From a virus, in the IMG/VR virus record IMGVR_UViG_3300039159_000349, positions 1-23,115 of that record: a stretch of 23,115 bases of DNA. One strand, 5' to 3'. Of this stretch, positions 14,840-21,287 are shown piece by piece. The notes below the pieces were generated by a model that was not told where the DNA came from, searched no databases, and saw only the letters and a program-made list of their open reading frames with translations. The position numbers and the translations under genes are program-made. Position 1 is the first letter of the stretch; the number at the start of each line of letters is the position of its first letter.

Positions 14840-15535
14840 ATGTCTTTGTCATCACTGAATCCGACACCCCTGTATGAGACCAAGCTCCCATCCACGGGAA
14901 AGAAAGTATCGTTCCGCCCCTTCTTTGTGAAGGAAGAAAGAGCCCTGCTGGCCGCGTATGAGAGTGAGGATATTCCCACGATGCTCACCACCCTCAATAT
15001 GGTAGTGAATGCATGCATGACTGTGCCCGCGAAACTCGCAATCTTTGATATCGAGTACATGTTCCTCCAGATCAGAGCCAAGTCGGTAGAAGAATTCTCC
15101 CGGCTAGTCATGATGTGTGAGGGTTGCGGGGAAGAAACCACCCTCTCGATTGATATCCGGACCGCGGTGGTCGAGAACCTGGCTGCAGATAAAACCATCA
15201 AACTCTCGGATACACTGAGCGTGAAGATGAAGTATCCCACACTGGATGATGTGGTGGCAATTCACGAGATGAACGATCCCACCCAGGTCGAGTCGCGGGC
15301 AATCATCTCCTCGATTGATACTATCTTCACGGCCAGCGAATCACTCAAAGTCTCGGATGAGCCGATCGAAGATATTATTCAGTTTATCGACAAGCTCACG
15401 GGTAAGCAATTCGCGCTCTTGAAAGAATTCATCCAGAATGTACCCACGGTCTCGGTAAATTCGGACTGGACATGCCCTAAATGCAAGCACGAGAACAAGA
15501 AAACAATCCGCGGTATCCATAACTGCTTTGCATGA
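14840..15535 (+). CDS. gp26: baseplate hub assembly protein gp26
   Basis: A 231-residue member of the T4 gp26 baseplate family (T4: 208). The start MSLSSLNPTPLYETKLPSTG with VSFRPFFVKEERALLAAYES is characteristic. Two CxxC pairs (C93/C96 and C212/C215) plus C229 look like a split zinc ribbon, and KYPTLDDVVAIHEM lies between them. In T4 this protein assists hub assembly and is weakly or not incorporated in virions. Genes for gp26, a small partner and the tape measure often form one block, as here. An AAGGA site precedes the ATG; the stop overlaps the next start (ATGA). Confidence 0.9.
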   Translation: MSLSSLNPTPLYETKLPSTGKKVSFRPFFVKEERALLAAYESEDIPTMLTTLNMVVNACMTVPAKLAIFDIEYMFLQIRAKSVEEFSRLVMMCEGCGEETTLSIDIRTAVVENLAADKTIKLSDTLSVKMKYPTLDDVVAIHEMNDPTQVESRAIISSIDTIFTASESLKVSDEPIEDIIQFIDKLTGKQFALLKEFIQNVPTVSVNSDWTCPKCKHENKKTIRGIHNCFA

Positions 15536-15744
15536 GCCAAAAACTAAAAGGTGTCAGGAATATGCTTCTGTTGGGTCTCTCTCATGATACACTGCAGAAC
15601 CATTACCAGACGAATTTCATTCTACTACAGCGACACAAGTATTCACTGACTGAGCTTGACAACATGCTTCCCTATGAGAGAAGTATCTACATTACACTAT
15701 TGCAGCAGCACTTGGAAGACGAGATACAAAAACTAAAAGGGTAA
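15532..15744 (+). CDS. small hub-assembly partner, gp51/tail-chaperone-like (70 aa)
   Basis: A 70-residue helical protein whose start overlaps the gp26 stop by ATGA. The second half, SLTELDNMLPYERSIYITLL followed by an acidic helix ending in KLKG, resembles the short MPxxERxxYxxLL tail of hub-assembly or tail-assembly-chaperone partner proteins found between gp26-like and tape-measure genes. T4 gp51 is 249 residues, so this would be a reduced counterpart at most. Its place just before the tape measure is where contractile-tail phages commonly encode a tape-measure chaperone. The specific function is inferred from position. Confidence 0.75.
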   Translation: MSQKLKGVRNMLLLGLSHDTLQNHYQTNFILLQRHKYSLTELDNMLPYERSIYITLLQQHLEDEIQKLKG

Positions 15745-15747
15745 CAC

Positions 15748-17310
15748 ATGAACGAGGCAGACAAAATCAAGGCCCAGAAGGATAAGGAACTTCGGAACTC
15801 GCAAGAGCTCACGGTGGCTATCAAGAAACTCTCCGAACAGTTCATCAAGGCCGGGGAGACCGTTAAGAAGCAGACCAATGCACCCATGTCGGCCGGCGGA
15901 TCGCTGAAGGAAGGCCTCAAGAATCATTATGCACCCGTGATGGCCGCGACCAAGCAACTATCCTCTCCCGCGGGTATGTTGGATATGCTCTCAGCCAAGA
16001 CCGGCGGTGGATTGCTTAGTACCGTCCTGGGTACTGCCTCATCCGCGCTGAAGGAACGGGCCGAACAGAGACAGAAAAAGACCCAGTGGGCCGCTGATTT
16101 TCTTACTGGTACCGATAGAGGTCGGGAGCTCATCCAGAAACACGGTCTAGATAAGGCCTCTTCAATCGCGGGCAAGTACTACGATACCAAAACCAAGCTC
16201 GAGAGTGAAATCAACGAGCAAGAGGAACGCCGTAATTCACTGAAGAAATCCGGTATAAAGGGCGCCGATCTGGCCTCGGATGAACTTGATGCACTGGCGA
16301 AAAAGAAACGGCAACTCTCCTATGTGATGGGCGAGCGACAAAGTATCGCGAAGAAGAAGGAAGCCGGGCCAAGGAAGGAGACCATCCGAAAGGAAGAGCC
16401 TCTAATTGATGCTCTGTTCAAATCCCAAGAGGCCGCGATCCGGGAGCAATACCCCGAGGAATCCAAGAACCGAGAGTTCATGGCCGAGGTAAAGAACTCC
16501 ATGCAGGAGGAACTACTCGAGCTCAGCGAGGAGCAGCTTGCTCAACTAAAGATTCTTGTGAAGAATTCCGTGGCCTCCGAGGAGGACAAGTATGAGGAAC
16601 AAAAGAATCAGAAGATAGAGAAGGACGGTGAGAAGGTACTACCAAAGAAGGAAGCCAAGGGCGGTCTGATGGATACCCTGATGGATAAGATTCCTGGCAT
16701 GGATATGCTCAAGAAGGCGGGCCCAGCCCTAATGAGGATGCTGCCATTCGCGGGTCAGGCATTGGGCGTTGGCGCCGCGGGCTATGCTGGTTATAAGGCC
16801 GGGGGCTTGTTGAATGATTACGTCCTAAACCCTGCTGCCGAGGCGATCACCGGAACCAAGGGTGCTACCGTGGGCACTGCCCTCTATGATGGGGTGGATA
16901 AGCTCAAGGGCATGTTTGGCATGGAGACCGATGCCCAGAAAATCAAGAGAGCCGATGATGAGGCACTGGTGAATAATGGTAAAAAGAAACTGGCAGAGGG
17001 TAAGCCCGTGAGTGAATCAGTGGCTACGGCAATGAGAGCCGCGGGTATCTCTGTGCCTGCCTCCAGTGTGATTGTGCCGGGCAAGACTCCGGTACCTTCT
17101 GCAGCAAAATCCACTCAGGATATGGCAGTCAAGGAAGAGGTATTGGATCAAGCAAAGAAAGAGGCCGCGATTCCTGGAACAGTGGCCCAGAAGGGTAGTA
17201 CCAATATCAACACCGTGAATACATCCAGCACCACTGTGATGAATGCCCGACCAGATATCAGATCTCCCGAGCCCACCTTCAATAGATTGCTGGGTAGAAA
17301 CTTCCGTTAA
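15748..17310 (+). CDS. gp29: gp29-type tape measure / tail length determinator
   Basis: A 520-residue protein. Residues about 1-45 and 140-310 are charged and predicted coiled coil by eye, with many Lys and Glu. Next is a Gly/Ala-rich hydrophobic stretch (LMRMLPFAGQALGVGAAGYA, about 330-350) of the kind that inserts into membranes in tape measures. The C-terminus has NINTVNTSSTTVM and FNRLLGRNFR. T4 gp29 has 590 residues. At about 0.15 nm per residue, 520 residues would span roughly 78 nm, so the tail may be slightly shorter than in T4; this figure is an estimate from the helical rise. AAGGG lies before the ATG, three bases after the previous stop. The stop codon overlaps that of the convergent PAAR gene. 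Identification rests on position, coiled coil and hydrophobic stretch. Confidence 0.75.
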   Translation: MNEADKIKAQKDKELRNSQELTVAIKKLSEQFIKAGETVKKQTNAPMSAGGSLKEGLKNHYAPVMAATKQLSSPAGMLDMLSAKTGGGLLSTVLGTASSALKERAEQRQKKTQWAADFLTGTDRGRELIQKHGLDKASSIAGKYYDTKTKLESEINEQEERRNSLKKSGIKGADLASDELDALAKKKRQLSYVMGERQSIAKKKEAGPRKETIRKEEPLIDALFKSQEAAIREQYPEESKNREFMAEVKNSMQEELLELSEEQLAQLKILVKNSVASEEDKYEEQKNQKIEKDGEKVLPKKEAKGGLMDTLMDKIPGMDMLKKAGPALMRMLPFAGQALGVGAAGYAGYKAGGLLNDYVLNPAAEAITGTKGATVGTALYDGVDKLKGMFGMETDAQKIKRADDEALVNNGKKKLAEGKPVSESVATAMRAAGISVPASSVIVPGKTPVPSAAKSTQDMAVKEEVLDQAKKEAAIPGTVAQKGSTNINTVNTSSTTVMNARPDIRSPEPTFNRLLGRNFR

Positions 17311-17615
17311 CCCGCGAAGACGTTGGAAGATCCTCGGGTGATGGTGTTGTCGTTGTACTTGTCACCGATTCTTCCCACCCCATCACCGCTGATGAATACT
17401 CTGCTGCTATGCGTGGATAGCGTGGAAGTATCTGTGCTGCAGCCCCTCTTTGGATGGGGCGCAATCATATCACCCCGGGCCACGATAAGGATCCCGTTGG
17501 CATAGACGTTCACGGTGTTCACCTCATCCACGGAGGTTTTCATGGGCGCGCCACAACGATAACCCAAACCATCGGGGCTCATGACTGAATCACCTTTTCT
17601 TGAAATTGCAGGCAT
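17307..17615 (-). CDS. PAAR-domain spike tip protein (gp5.4-like)
   Basis: A 102-residue protein with the PAAR pattern throughout: PAISRKGDSVMSPDG, VNVYANGILIVARGD, a central HPKRGC, STLSTHSSRVFISGDGVGRI in parts (SSRVFISGDGVGRIGD) and the ending NTITRGSSNVFAG. PAAR proteins form a metal-bound sharpened cone at the tip of the gp5 beta-helix; here one His and two Cys (CGAP, HPKRGC) could bind the metal, as in gp5.4. It would cap the spike encoded at 6808-9261, about 8 kb away, separated by the inverted island. The start overlaps the upstream gene's stop (TAATG). Confidence 0.92.
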   Translation of the reverse strand: MPAISRKGDSVMSPDGLGYRCGAPMKTSVDEVNTVNVYANGILIVARGDMIAPHPKRGCSTDTSTLSTHSSRVFISGDGVGRIGDKYNDNTITRGSSNVFAG

Positions 17616-18160
17616 TACACGCCCCCCGATACGAGTCGTTGAATGTTATCTTCCGCCGATGATATATTCCAGTAGGCCCATTGCTTGAGATATACATTTG
17701 ATGAAAGAGCCGGTCCCCCTAAAAATGGGTTTGGCGGAGTTCCCACGATCAAGAACTGCTCGGCTAATTTCGACATTTCCGTGGGCATCTGATACTCCAC
17801 GAGAGCCTTAAAACCTATACTATCCGACAATCCAGGATTTACTTGGCCCATATCATCCACGAAGAGGTATTTGTCGGAGAAGTCGGTGCTTCTGTTACCA
17901 ATCAATCGGATAGAGTTGCTCGAAAGCCTCTCTACTTTAAAACCTGGTATTGGATTTATCAACACAAAGGTGGCTGGTAGAATTTGATCACCAAGATCAT
18001 TTTGATAGAGAACACTTACCTCTACATCAACAGAGAAGTTGTCGCTATAGGATACTGAAGGCAGATACGGATTTTTCAGAATCGGGTCTGTTATAGTATC
18101 CACAATATCATCTGCAATCGGGCTAGTACCAACGATATTAGAGTAGATGAAGATTATCAT
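17615..18160 (-). CDS. uncharacterised probable structural protein (181 aa)
   Basis: I do not recognise this family. The longest frame opens with TTG at 18163, but ATG 18160-18158 is preferred: GGAGGG ends just ahead of it and the TGA of the upstream 28-codon ORF shares its A (TGATG). The protein starts MIIFIYSNIVGTSPIADDIV and is mostly beta-like, with SVDVEVSVLYQNDLGDQILP, FVLINPIPGFKVERLSSNSI and SIGFKALVEYQMPTEM, ending with WAYWNISSAEDNIQRLVSGG. No signal peptide is convincing. It lies between a late promoter and the PAAR gene and so is probably a virion or assembly protein, perhaps a PAAR or spike partner; that is inference from context. Confidence 0.8.
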   Translation of the reverse strand: MIIFIYSNIVGTSPIADDIVDTITDPILKNPYLPSVSYSDNFSVDVEVSVLYQNDLGDQILPATFVLINPIPGFKVERLSSNSIRLIGNRSTDFSDKYLFVDDMGQVNPGLSDSIGFKALVEYQMPTEMSKLAEQFLIVGTPPNPFLGGPALSSNVYLKQWAYWNISSAEDNIQRLVSGGV

Positions 18161-18246
18161 CAACCCTCCGTGATGTTGGTAATGGCTGTTGCATTGAAGA
18201 TCAGACGGAGGACGTCCAGTTCAAAAGCATCTGATTTTCCTGGCAT
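18160..18246 (-). CDS. 28-codon ORF resembling the N-terminus of a phage tail protein
   Basis: ATG 18246-18244 opens 28 codons: MPGKSDAFELDVLRLIFNAT, then AITNITEG and TGA. AAGGA lies six bases before the ATG, and an exact TATAAATA late box is 26-33 bases upstream, so initiation signals look intact. SDxFExDxLxLIFNxTAIxNI is, from memory, the N-terminal signature of a common phage tail/fibre protein family of 100 residues or more, here stopped just after it. The TGA overlaps the next ATG. It may be a remnant kept because it carries the ribosome site for the next gene, a leader peptide for coupling, or a genuine micropeptide. Neither other forward frame continues the family pattern. Confidence 0.6.
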   Translation of the reverse strand: MPGKSDAFELDVLRLIFNATAITNITEG

Positions 18247-18271
18247 AATGATCCTTGAACAGGCAAACCAT

Positions 18272-18279
18272 TATTTATA
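18272..18279 (-). promoter_or_regulatory. T4-type late promoter, exact TATAAATA
   Basis: The minus strand reads TATAAATA, the exact T4 late -10 box, placed in intergenic DNA between the terminator of the gp32 unit and the 28-codon ORF. It would drive the ORF, the 181-residue gene and the PAAR gene late in infection. Confidence 0.75.
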
Positions 18280-18280
18280 A

Positions 18281-18305
18281 AACGAAAAGGGGACCGAAGT
18301 CCCCC
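18281..18305 (-). terminator. intrinsic terminator of the gp33-gp59-gp32 unit
   Basis: On the minus strand GGGGAC, a TTCG tetraloop and GTCCCC form a perfect 6-bp GC-rich hairpin followed by TTTTCGTTTT. The UUCG loop is unusually stable. It lies five bases after the stop of the 55-residue ORF and about two bases before the downstream late promoter on the same strand. Confidence 0.93.
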
Positions 18306-18309
18306 TTGT

Positions 18310-18477
18310 TTACCCTAGCAGAATTTTATCTCTCGCCTGTCGTTCAGACCGATCCTCATTCTGAGATTGAAGCCGGACGAGTTCGGTTAGAATCTGCTGG
18401 GCTTTTTCAAGATTACCAGCCTTGAGTTGAAGCTGGTATAGATTTTCCATCTGGGAAATGATTTCTTGCTGGTTCAT
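18310..18477 (-). CDS. small helical protein downstream of gp32 (55 aa)
   Basis: This gene fills what would otherwise be a gap. ATG 18477-18475 is one base after the gp32 TGA, suggesting translation by ribosomes leaving gp32. It encodes 55 residues: MNQQEIISQMENLYQLQLKA, GNLEKAQQILTELVRLQSQN and EDRSERQARDKILLG. The composition is Gln/Leu/Glu-rich with heptad-like leucines, so a single amphipathic helix or coiled coil is expected. It is the last gene before the terminator. I do not recognise its family; being co-transcribed with gp32, gp59 and gp33, a replication or recombination accessory role is possible. Confidence 0.75.
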   Translation of the reverse strand: MNQQEIISQMENLYQLQLKAGNLEKAQQILTELVRLQSQNEDRSERQARDKILLG

Positions 18478-18478
18478 A

Positions 18479-19381
18479 TCAGTTAGTCAGTGACTTGAAG
18501 TAGTCAGTCAGGTCCTCGTCACCATCGGATGCTGGGGCCGAAGCTTCCTCGATTGGCGCTGGTGCGTCAGCCTTCTTTGCCTTCCTCTGAGGTTCCGCGC
18601 GCATTTGTTCAACAACCTTTTCGGCTGCAGAGCCAGGGGTAGGAGCCCCATCCTGATCGATCATCGCCAGTTTCTTGGCGAGTTCATCGTACGACTTGTA
18701 CAAGGACGGTGCCAGGATCGGAGCCAGGGGAGTAACGGAATTCATGATTTCCAGGATACGATCTTCATCCTTGGCGATCTCGGATGGAGATTCCCAGGTG
18801 CTCTGGTCGTAGTTGGGGAAGCCTTCCACTTTTGCCATACGAAGTTTGAAGTTCGCGCCTTCCCAGAGATCAAACACGTTCACTGGCTTGTCGTCCTCGA
18901 AGGTCGGCTGTAGGGCATTTTGGATCTTATCGAAGATCTTCTTGCCGTATTTGAAAGGCATCACTTTGCCGTTGTTGTCTGGATTCTTGGGATCAGAAAC
19001 CACCATCACGTTGGATACGTAGTGGGTACGGCGCTTGCGCTTTGCACCAATCTTCTTGTCTGCCTCGGTGCCCTGGTAGAGCTTGCGAGTTGCTTCGCAG
19101 ACGGGACAGGCATTACCCAGGGTGGATGGGCAGTTGTCGATGAGCCATTTACCGTTGTCGCCTTGGAAACCATGGCTAAAATAGGTAACCCATGGCAGTT
19201 CGTCATCAGCGTGTTTTGGGAGGAACCGGAGAACGGCAGAAGCGTTACCAGCTTTGTCGGCGACCAACTTGAAGTAGTTTTCGTCATCACGAGCATATTC
19301 ACTCTTTTTGTTCAGAGCTTCTGTGATTTGGCCGAAACCCTTTGAGCGAAGGGCGCGCAGATCAGCGATAGATAGAGACAT
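18479..19381 (-). CDS. gp32: single-stranded DNA-binding protein gp32
   Basis: A 300-residue protein, T4 gp32 length (301). It begins with a basic cooperative-binding N-terminus (LRALRSKGFGQITEALNKKS), then the OB-fold core (FKLVADKAGNASAVLRFLP). A zinc site fits T4's H-C-C-C pattern: H70, C84, C92 and C95 in FSHGF, NCP and CPVC. The core continues with HYVSNVMVVSDPKNPDNNGK and VFDLWEGANFKLRMAKVEGF. The last ~40 residues are Ala/Glu/Asp-rich and end DEDLTDYFKSLTN, the acidic tail that contacts other replication proteins. It coats single-stranded DNA at forks and recombination sites. The start is preceded by AAGGAAAAATC and by two small hairpins that may be an autoregulatory leader. Confidence 0.96.
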   Translation of the reverse strand: MSLSIADLRALRSKGFGQITEALNKKSEYARDDENYFKLVADKAGNASAVLRFLPKHADDELPWVTYFSHGFQGDNGKWLIDNCPSTLGNACPVCEATRKLYQGTEADKKIGAKRKRRTHYVSNVMVVSDPKNPDNNGKVMPFKYGKKIFDKIQNALQPTFEDDKPVNVFDLWEGANFKLRMAKVEGFPNYDQSTWESPSEIAKDEDRILEIMNSVTPLAPILAPSLYKSYDELAKKLAMIDQDGAPTPGSAAEKVVEQMRAEPQRKAKKADAPAPIEEASAPASDGDEDLTDYFKSLTN

Positions 19382-19397
19382 GATTTTTCCTTTTTGT

Positions 19398-19436
19398 AAC
19401 CCACCAGGGGTTTAGTTTTGAATACCTCGTATGAGG
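19398..19436 (-). promoter_or_regulatory. candidate structured leader of gp32
   Basis: Between the 85-residue gene and gp32 lie 96 bases without a gene. On the minus strand they contain CCTC-ATAC-GAGG (19436-19425) and AACCC-CTGGT-GGGTT (19412-19398), then A-rich unstructured sequence with AAGGA. T4 gp32 represses its own translation by nucleating on a leader pseudoknot and spreading over an A/U-rich region to the start; this arrangement is similar, but the pairing of a pseudoknot could not be established by eye. Confidence 0.35.
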
Positions 19437-19477
19437 CGATTTATGCTGCCGGTCTAGAACAACCTTGGAAGCATATC

Positions 19478-19735
19478 TTATTTAGTGTTGTTGGAATTCC
19501 AATCCATCTTGCGGATCACCGAAATCTTCGGACCAGCGATGGAATAGATAACCTTCGGGTAGGTCGCTGCCTCATCGAACGAACCCACTGCTTCACTAAT
19601 CTTATCCGTCCAGTCGATAGTTACACCACCCGACATCACGTTGTAGACGGGTGAGCCCATCTTACGAACATTTTGGCTCATCGCCGATGCAGTGCCTGCG
19701 GGCCCTGCTTTCTTACCACTTTTACCAGTCGCCAT
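19478..19735 (-). CDS. uncharacterised small basic-N-terminus protein upstream of gp32 (85 aa)
   Basis: The open frame extends to a TTG at 19753, but that codon lies in a promoter. ATG 19735-19733 has AGGAG five bases before it and is the clear start, giving 85 residues. The N-terminus is Lys/Gly-rich and flexible (MATGKSGKKAGPAGTASAMS), followed by a compact-looking part with GVTIDWTDKISEAVGSFDEA and YPKVIYSIAGPKISVIRKMD. No known motif is recognised. The basic tail suggests nucleic-acid binding, and its own extended -10 promoter directly in front implies early or middle expression at a higher level than the upstream genes. It precedes the gp32 leader, so the two share a transcript. Confidence 0.8.
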   Translation of the reverse strand: MATGKSGKKAGPAGTASAMSQNVRKMGSPVYNVMSGGVTIDWTDKISEAVGSFDEAATYPKVIYSIAGPKISVIRKMDWNSNNTK

Positions 19736-19752
19736 TTTATCTCCTAAATTCA

Positions 19753-19761
19753 ATTATAACA
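19753..19761 (-). promoter_or_regulatory. extended -10 host-type promoter before the 85-aa gene and gp32
   Basis: The minus strand reads TGTTATAAT: a consensus TATAAT with a TGn extension, in the 50-base spacer between two genes. The -35 region (TTTTGG at 17 bases) is weak, as is common with extended -10 sites. The ATG of the 85-residue gene is 18 bases downstream of the box. It resembles the TGATATAAT at 23098-23106. Confidence 0.65.
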
Positions 19762-19785
19762 CACAAACTTGAAACCCAAAATAAC

Positions 19786-20331
19786 TTAGCCCCTATGCCG
19801 TAGAATAACTTCTGTTGAAACCAGATAGCATAGAACTGCTCCCTGATCATAGTAGCCCAGAGTATAATCTATGATCCTCTCGATTTCCGCTCTGGTGGCC
19901 ATGATACGAACCGGGATCATTTTTTCACTGAAGAGTTCTCCTCCCGATGAAGCCCGCTGCTTCCTGGTGGGAAGCACGATTGTTAAACCGTCGGTGGCTT
20001 CTCGAACAAAGGCATCCCAGACATTATGATATTCGATGCTATAAGAATTTTGCTTATACCATTGTTCCCATGCTCTGAGATTTGATGATCGAGCACTAAT
20101 TCTAAAAGTCTCATTTTTTTCATCAACGGGCTCGCGAGACCGTACGGGCTCGGGAGACTTTACTCTCTTCTCGGATGGAATCAAGATTTCCCACATAACT
20201 TTTGGCTCCACTGGATGGGAGACTACATCACCAGTAATAGCCAATGTTTCCAGCTCAACATCTGTGCCGATGCTCGAGGCGGTGTTATAGGAATAATACG
20301 AGCTTCTTCTATTTGGATTGAAAACTGCCAT
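19786..20331 (-). CDS. uncharacterised protein (181 aa)
   Basis: I do not recognise this protein. The longest frame starts at TTG 20334, but ATG 20331-20329, which shares its A with the upstream TGA (TGATG), fits the coupling seen throughout the unit; AGGAAAG lies six bases before. It begins MAVFNPNRRSSYYSYNTASS. A flexible polar N-terminal half with a Pro/Arg/Glu-rich stretch (SPEPVRSREPVDEK) leads to a folded part with AWEQWYKQNSYSIEYHNVWD, GLTIVLPTRKQ and AEIERIIDYTLGYYDQGAVL. No catalytic motif, signal peptide or membrane span is visible. Its neighbours are gp59, gp33 and gp32, which suggests a replication or takeover function without specifying it. Confidence 0.8.
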   Translation of the reverse strand: MAVFNPNRRSSYYSYNTASSIGTDVELETLAITGDVVSHPVEPKVMWEILIPSEKRVKSPEPVRSREPVDEKNETFRISARSSNLRAWEQWYKQNSYSIEYHNVWDAFVREATDGLTIVLPTRKQRASSGGELFSEKMIPVRIMATRAEIERIIDYTLGYYDQGAVLCYLVSTEVILRHRG

Positions 20332-20525
20332 CAACGGCTTTCCTGGTGGGCATCAAAACTATCTCCCGCTGTCAGATCATCTGCTAAGAGCCGGTCGATT
20401 TCCTCATCATCATCGATAACATAGTACCGCTTGTCGCGGACTGATTTTCTTTGTTCCAGATTGGAATGTTCAACGATCTTTTCCCGTCGATGTTCGGGGC
20501 TTTTGAACTCAGGCTTGTTTTTCAC
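20331..20525 (-). CDS. small charged protein of unknown function (64 aa), GTG start
   Basis: Starts with GTG, which overlaps the upstream stop as GTGA. The 64 residues are strongly charged: a basic N-terminal half (PEFKSPEHRREKIVEHSNLE, then QRKSVRDKRYY) and an acidic C-terminal half (IDDDEEIDRLLADDLTAGDS). Such charge separation suits a disordered adaptor or inhibitor that binds a host or phage protein. No motif is recognised. Coupled to genes on both sides by 1-4-base overlaps, so it is very likely translated. Confidence 0.72.
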   Translation of the reverse strand: MKNKPEFKSPEHRREKIVEHSNLEQRKSVRDKRYYVIDDDEEIDRLLADDLTAGDSFDAHQESR

Positions 20526-20710
20526 AGTTTTCTTACTAGTTGGAAATTTTCATTTTGGTTATTGGGGGGATCATCATCAATTGATCCAAATAGGAAGTTA
20601 TCAAGCTCATCCATTTCAGTTCTAGAAACTACTCTCACGATAATAGCATCATAGTAGCTATCGGTACCAGCATGGTACACAGTAGCAAGGTCGCCACGTT
20701 CAAGATTCAT
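20522..20710 (-). CDS. small acidic protein of unknown function (62 aa)
   Basis: ATG 20710-20708 lies inside the end of gp59, giving an 11-base overlap, with TAGG nearby as a weak ribosome site. The N-terminal half looks like a small beta-barrel (LERGDLATVYHAGTDSYYDA, then IIVRVVSRTEM), and the C-terminal half is acidic and Asn-rich (DELDNFLFGSIDDDPP). The first part resembles SH3-like small domains, but I cannot name a family. It follows the helicase loader gene in the gp33-gp59-gp32 unit. Confidence 0.75.
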   Translation of the reverse strand: MNLERGDLATVYHAGTDSYYDAIIVRVVSRTEMDELDNFLFGSIDDDPPNNQNENFQLVRKL

Positions 20711-21287
20711 AATTCATACCTATAGAGGTAGGTTGTTTATCGGCAATGATGGAGGCAATTCGGTCTTGATTGTACTTACAGAATTTTGGTAGTTTGGTCA
20801 ATTTTAACACGGTTTCGTCAAACCCGAAATAACTTTTCTTCTTCCATGTCTGTAGAAAGGGGATATTCGCATCGATGGCACAGGCGGTCTGGGGCATGAT
20901 CTTCCCAGCCACGATCAGCCGCAGGAGATTCGGTAGATCATCACCGATCAAATCAGCTTCAAGATCAATCATATCAAGATCGTCAGAGATGAGTTTGGTT
21001 AGGGATTCCTTCTGCCGAATCCACTTTGCGTGGTTATCCCAGGCCGACACGGTTAAGGCTTCATCCGAGGTTGTATAGATGATGTTGGAAACGAAGTACT
21101 CTACTGCATTGTAGGGTTTCTCAAATTTGGATGAGATCATCTCATAGATCATCTTCCTCCGAACTCTCTGAAATGAGGCTACATCATCCCGAACGAACTT
21201 TCCTTGGTATTGGAAAAGATCATAATTCTTCGAGGTGAAGTGCATCTTCACTGCCCGATGGATTTTCCAGACTTGATAACCATTCAT
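20700..21287 (-). CDS. gp59: replicative helicase loader gp59
   Basis: A 195-residue protein; T4 gp59 is 217. It starts MNGYQVWKIHRAVKMHFTSK followed by NYDLFQYQGKFV, the same pattern as T4 gp59's VYKLY..IKQHMNGKYDVIKYNW, and continues with FQRVRRKMIYEMISSKF and AVEYFVSNIIYTTSDE, again paralleling T4. The basic, all-helical composition fits. gp59 binds fork DNA and gp32 and loads gp41 helicase. In T4 the order is 33-59-32; here four small or medium genes are inserted between 59 and 32. It is coupled to gp33 by TGATG. Confidence 0.87.
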   Translation of the reverse strand: MNGYQVWKIHRAVKMHFTSKNYDLFQYQGKFVRDDVASFQRVRRKMIYEMISSKFEKPYNAVEYFVSNIIYTTSDEALTVSAWDNHAKWIRQKESLTKLISDDLDMIDLEADLIGDDLPNLLRLIVAGKIMPQTACAIDANIPFLQTWKKKSYFGFDETVLKLTKLPKFCKYNQDRIASIIADKQPTSIGMNYES

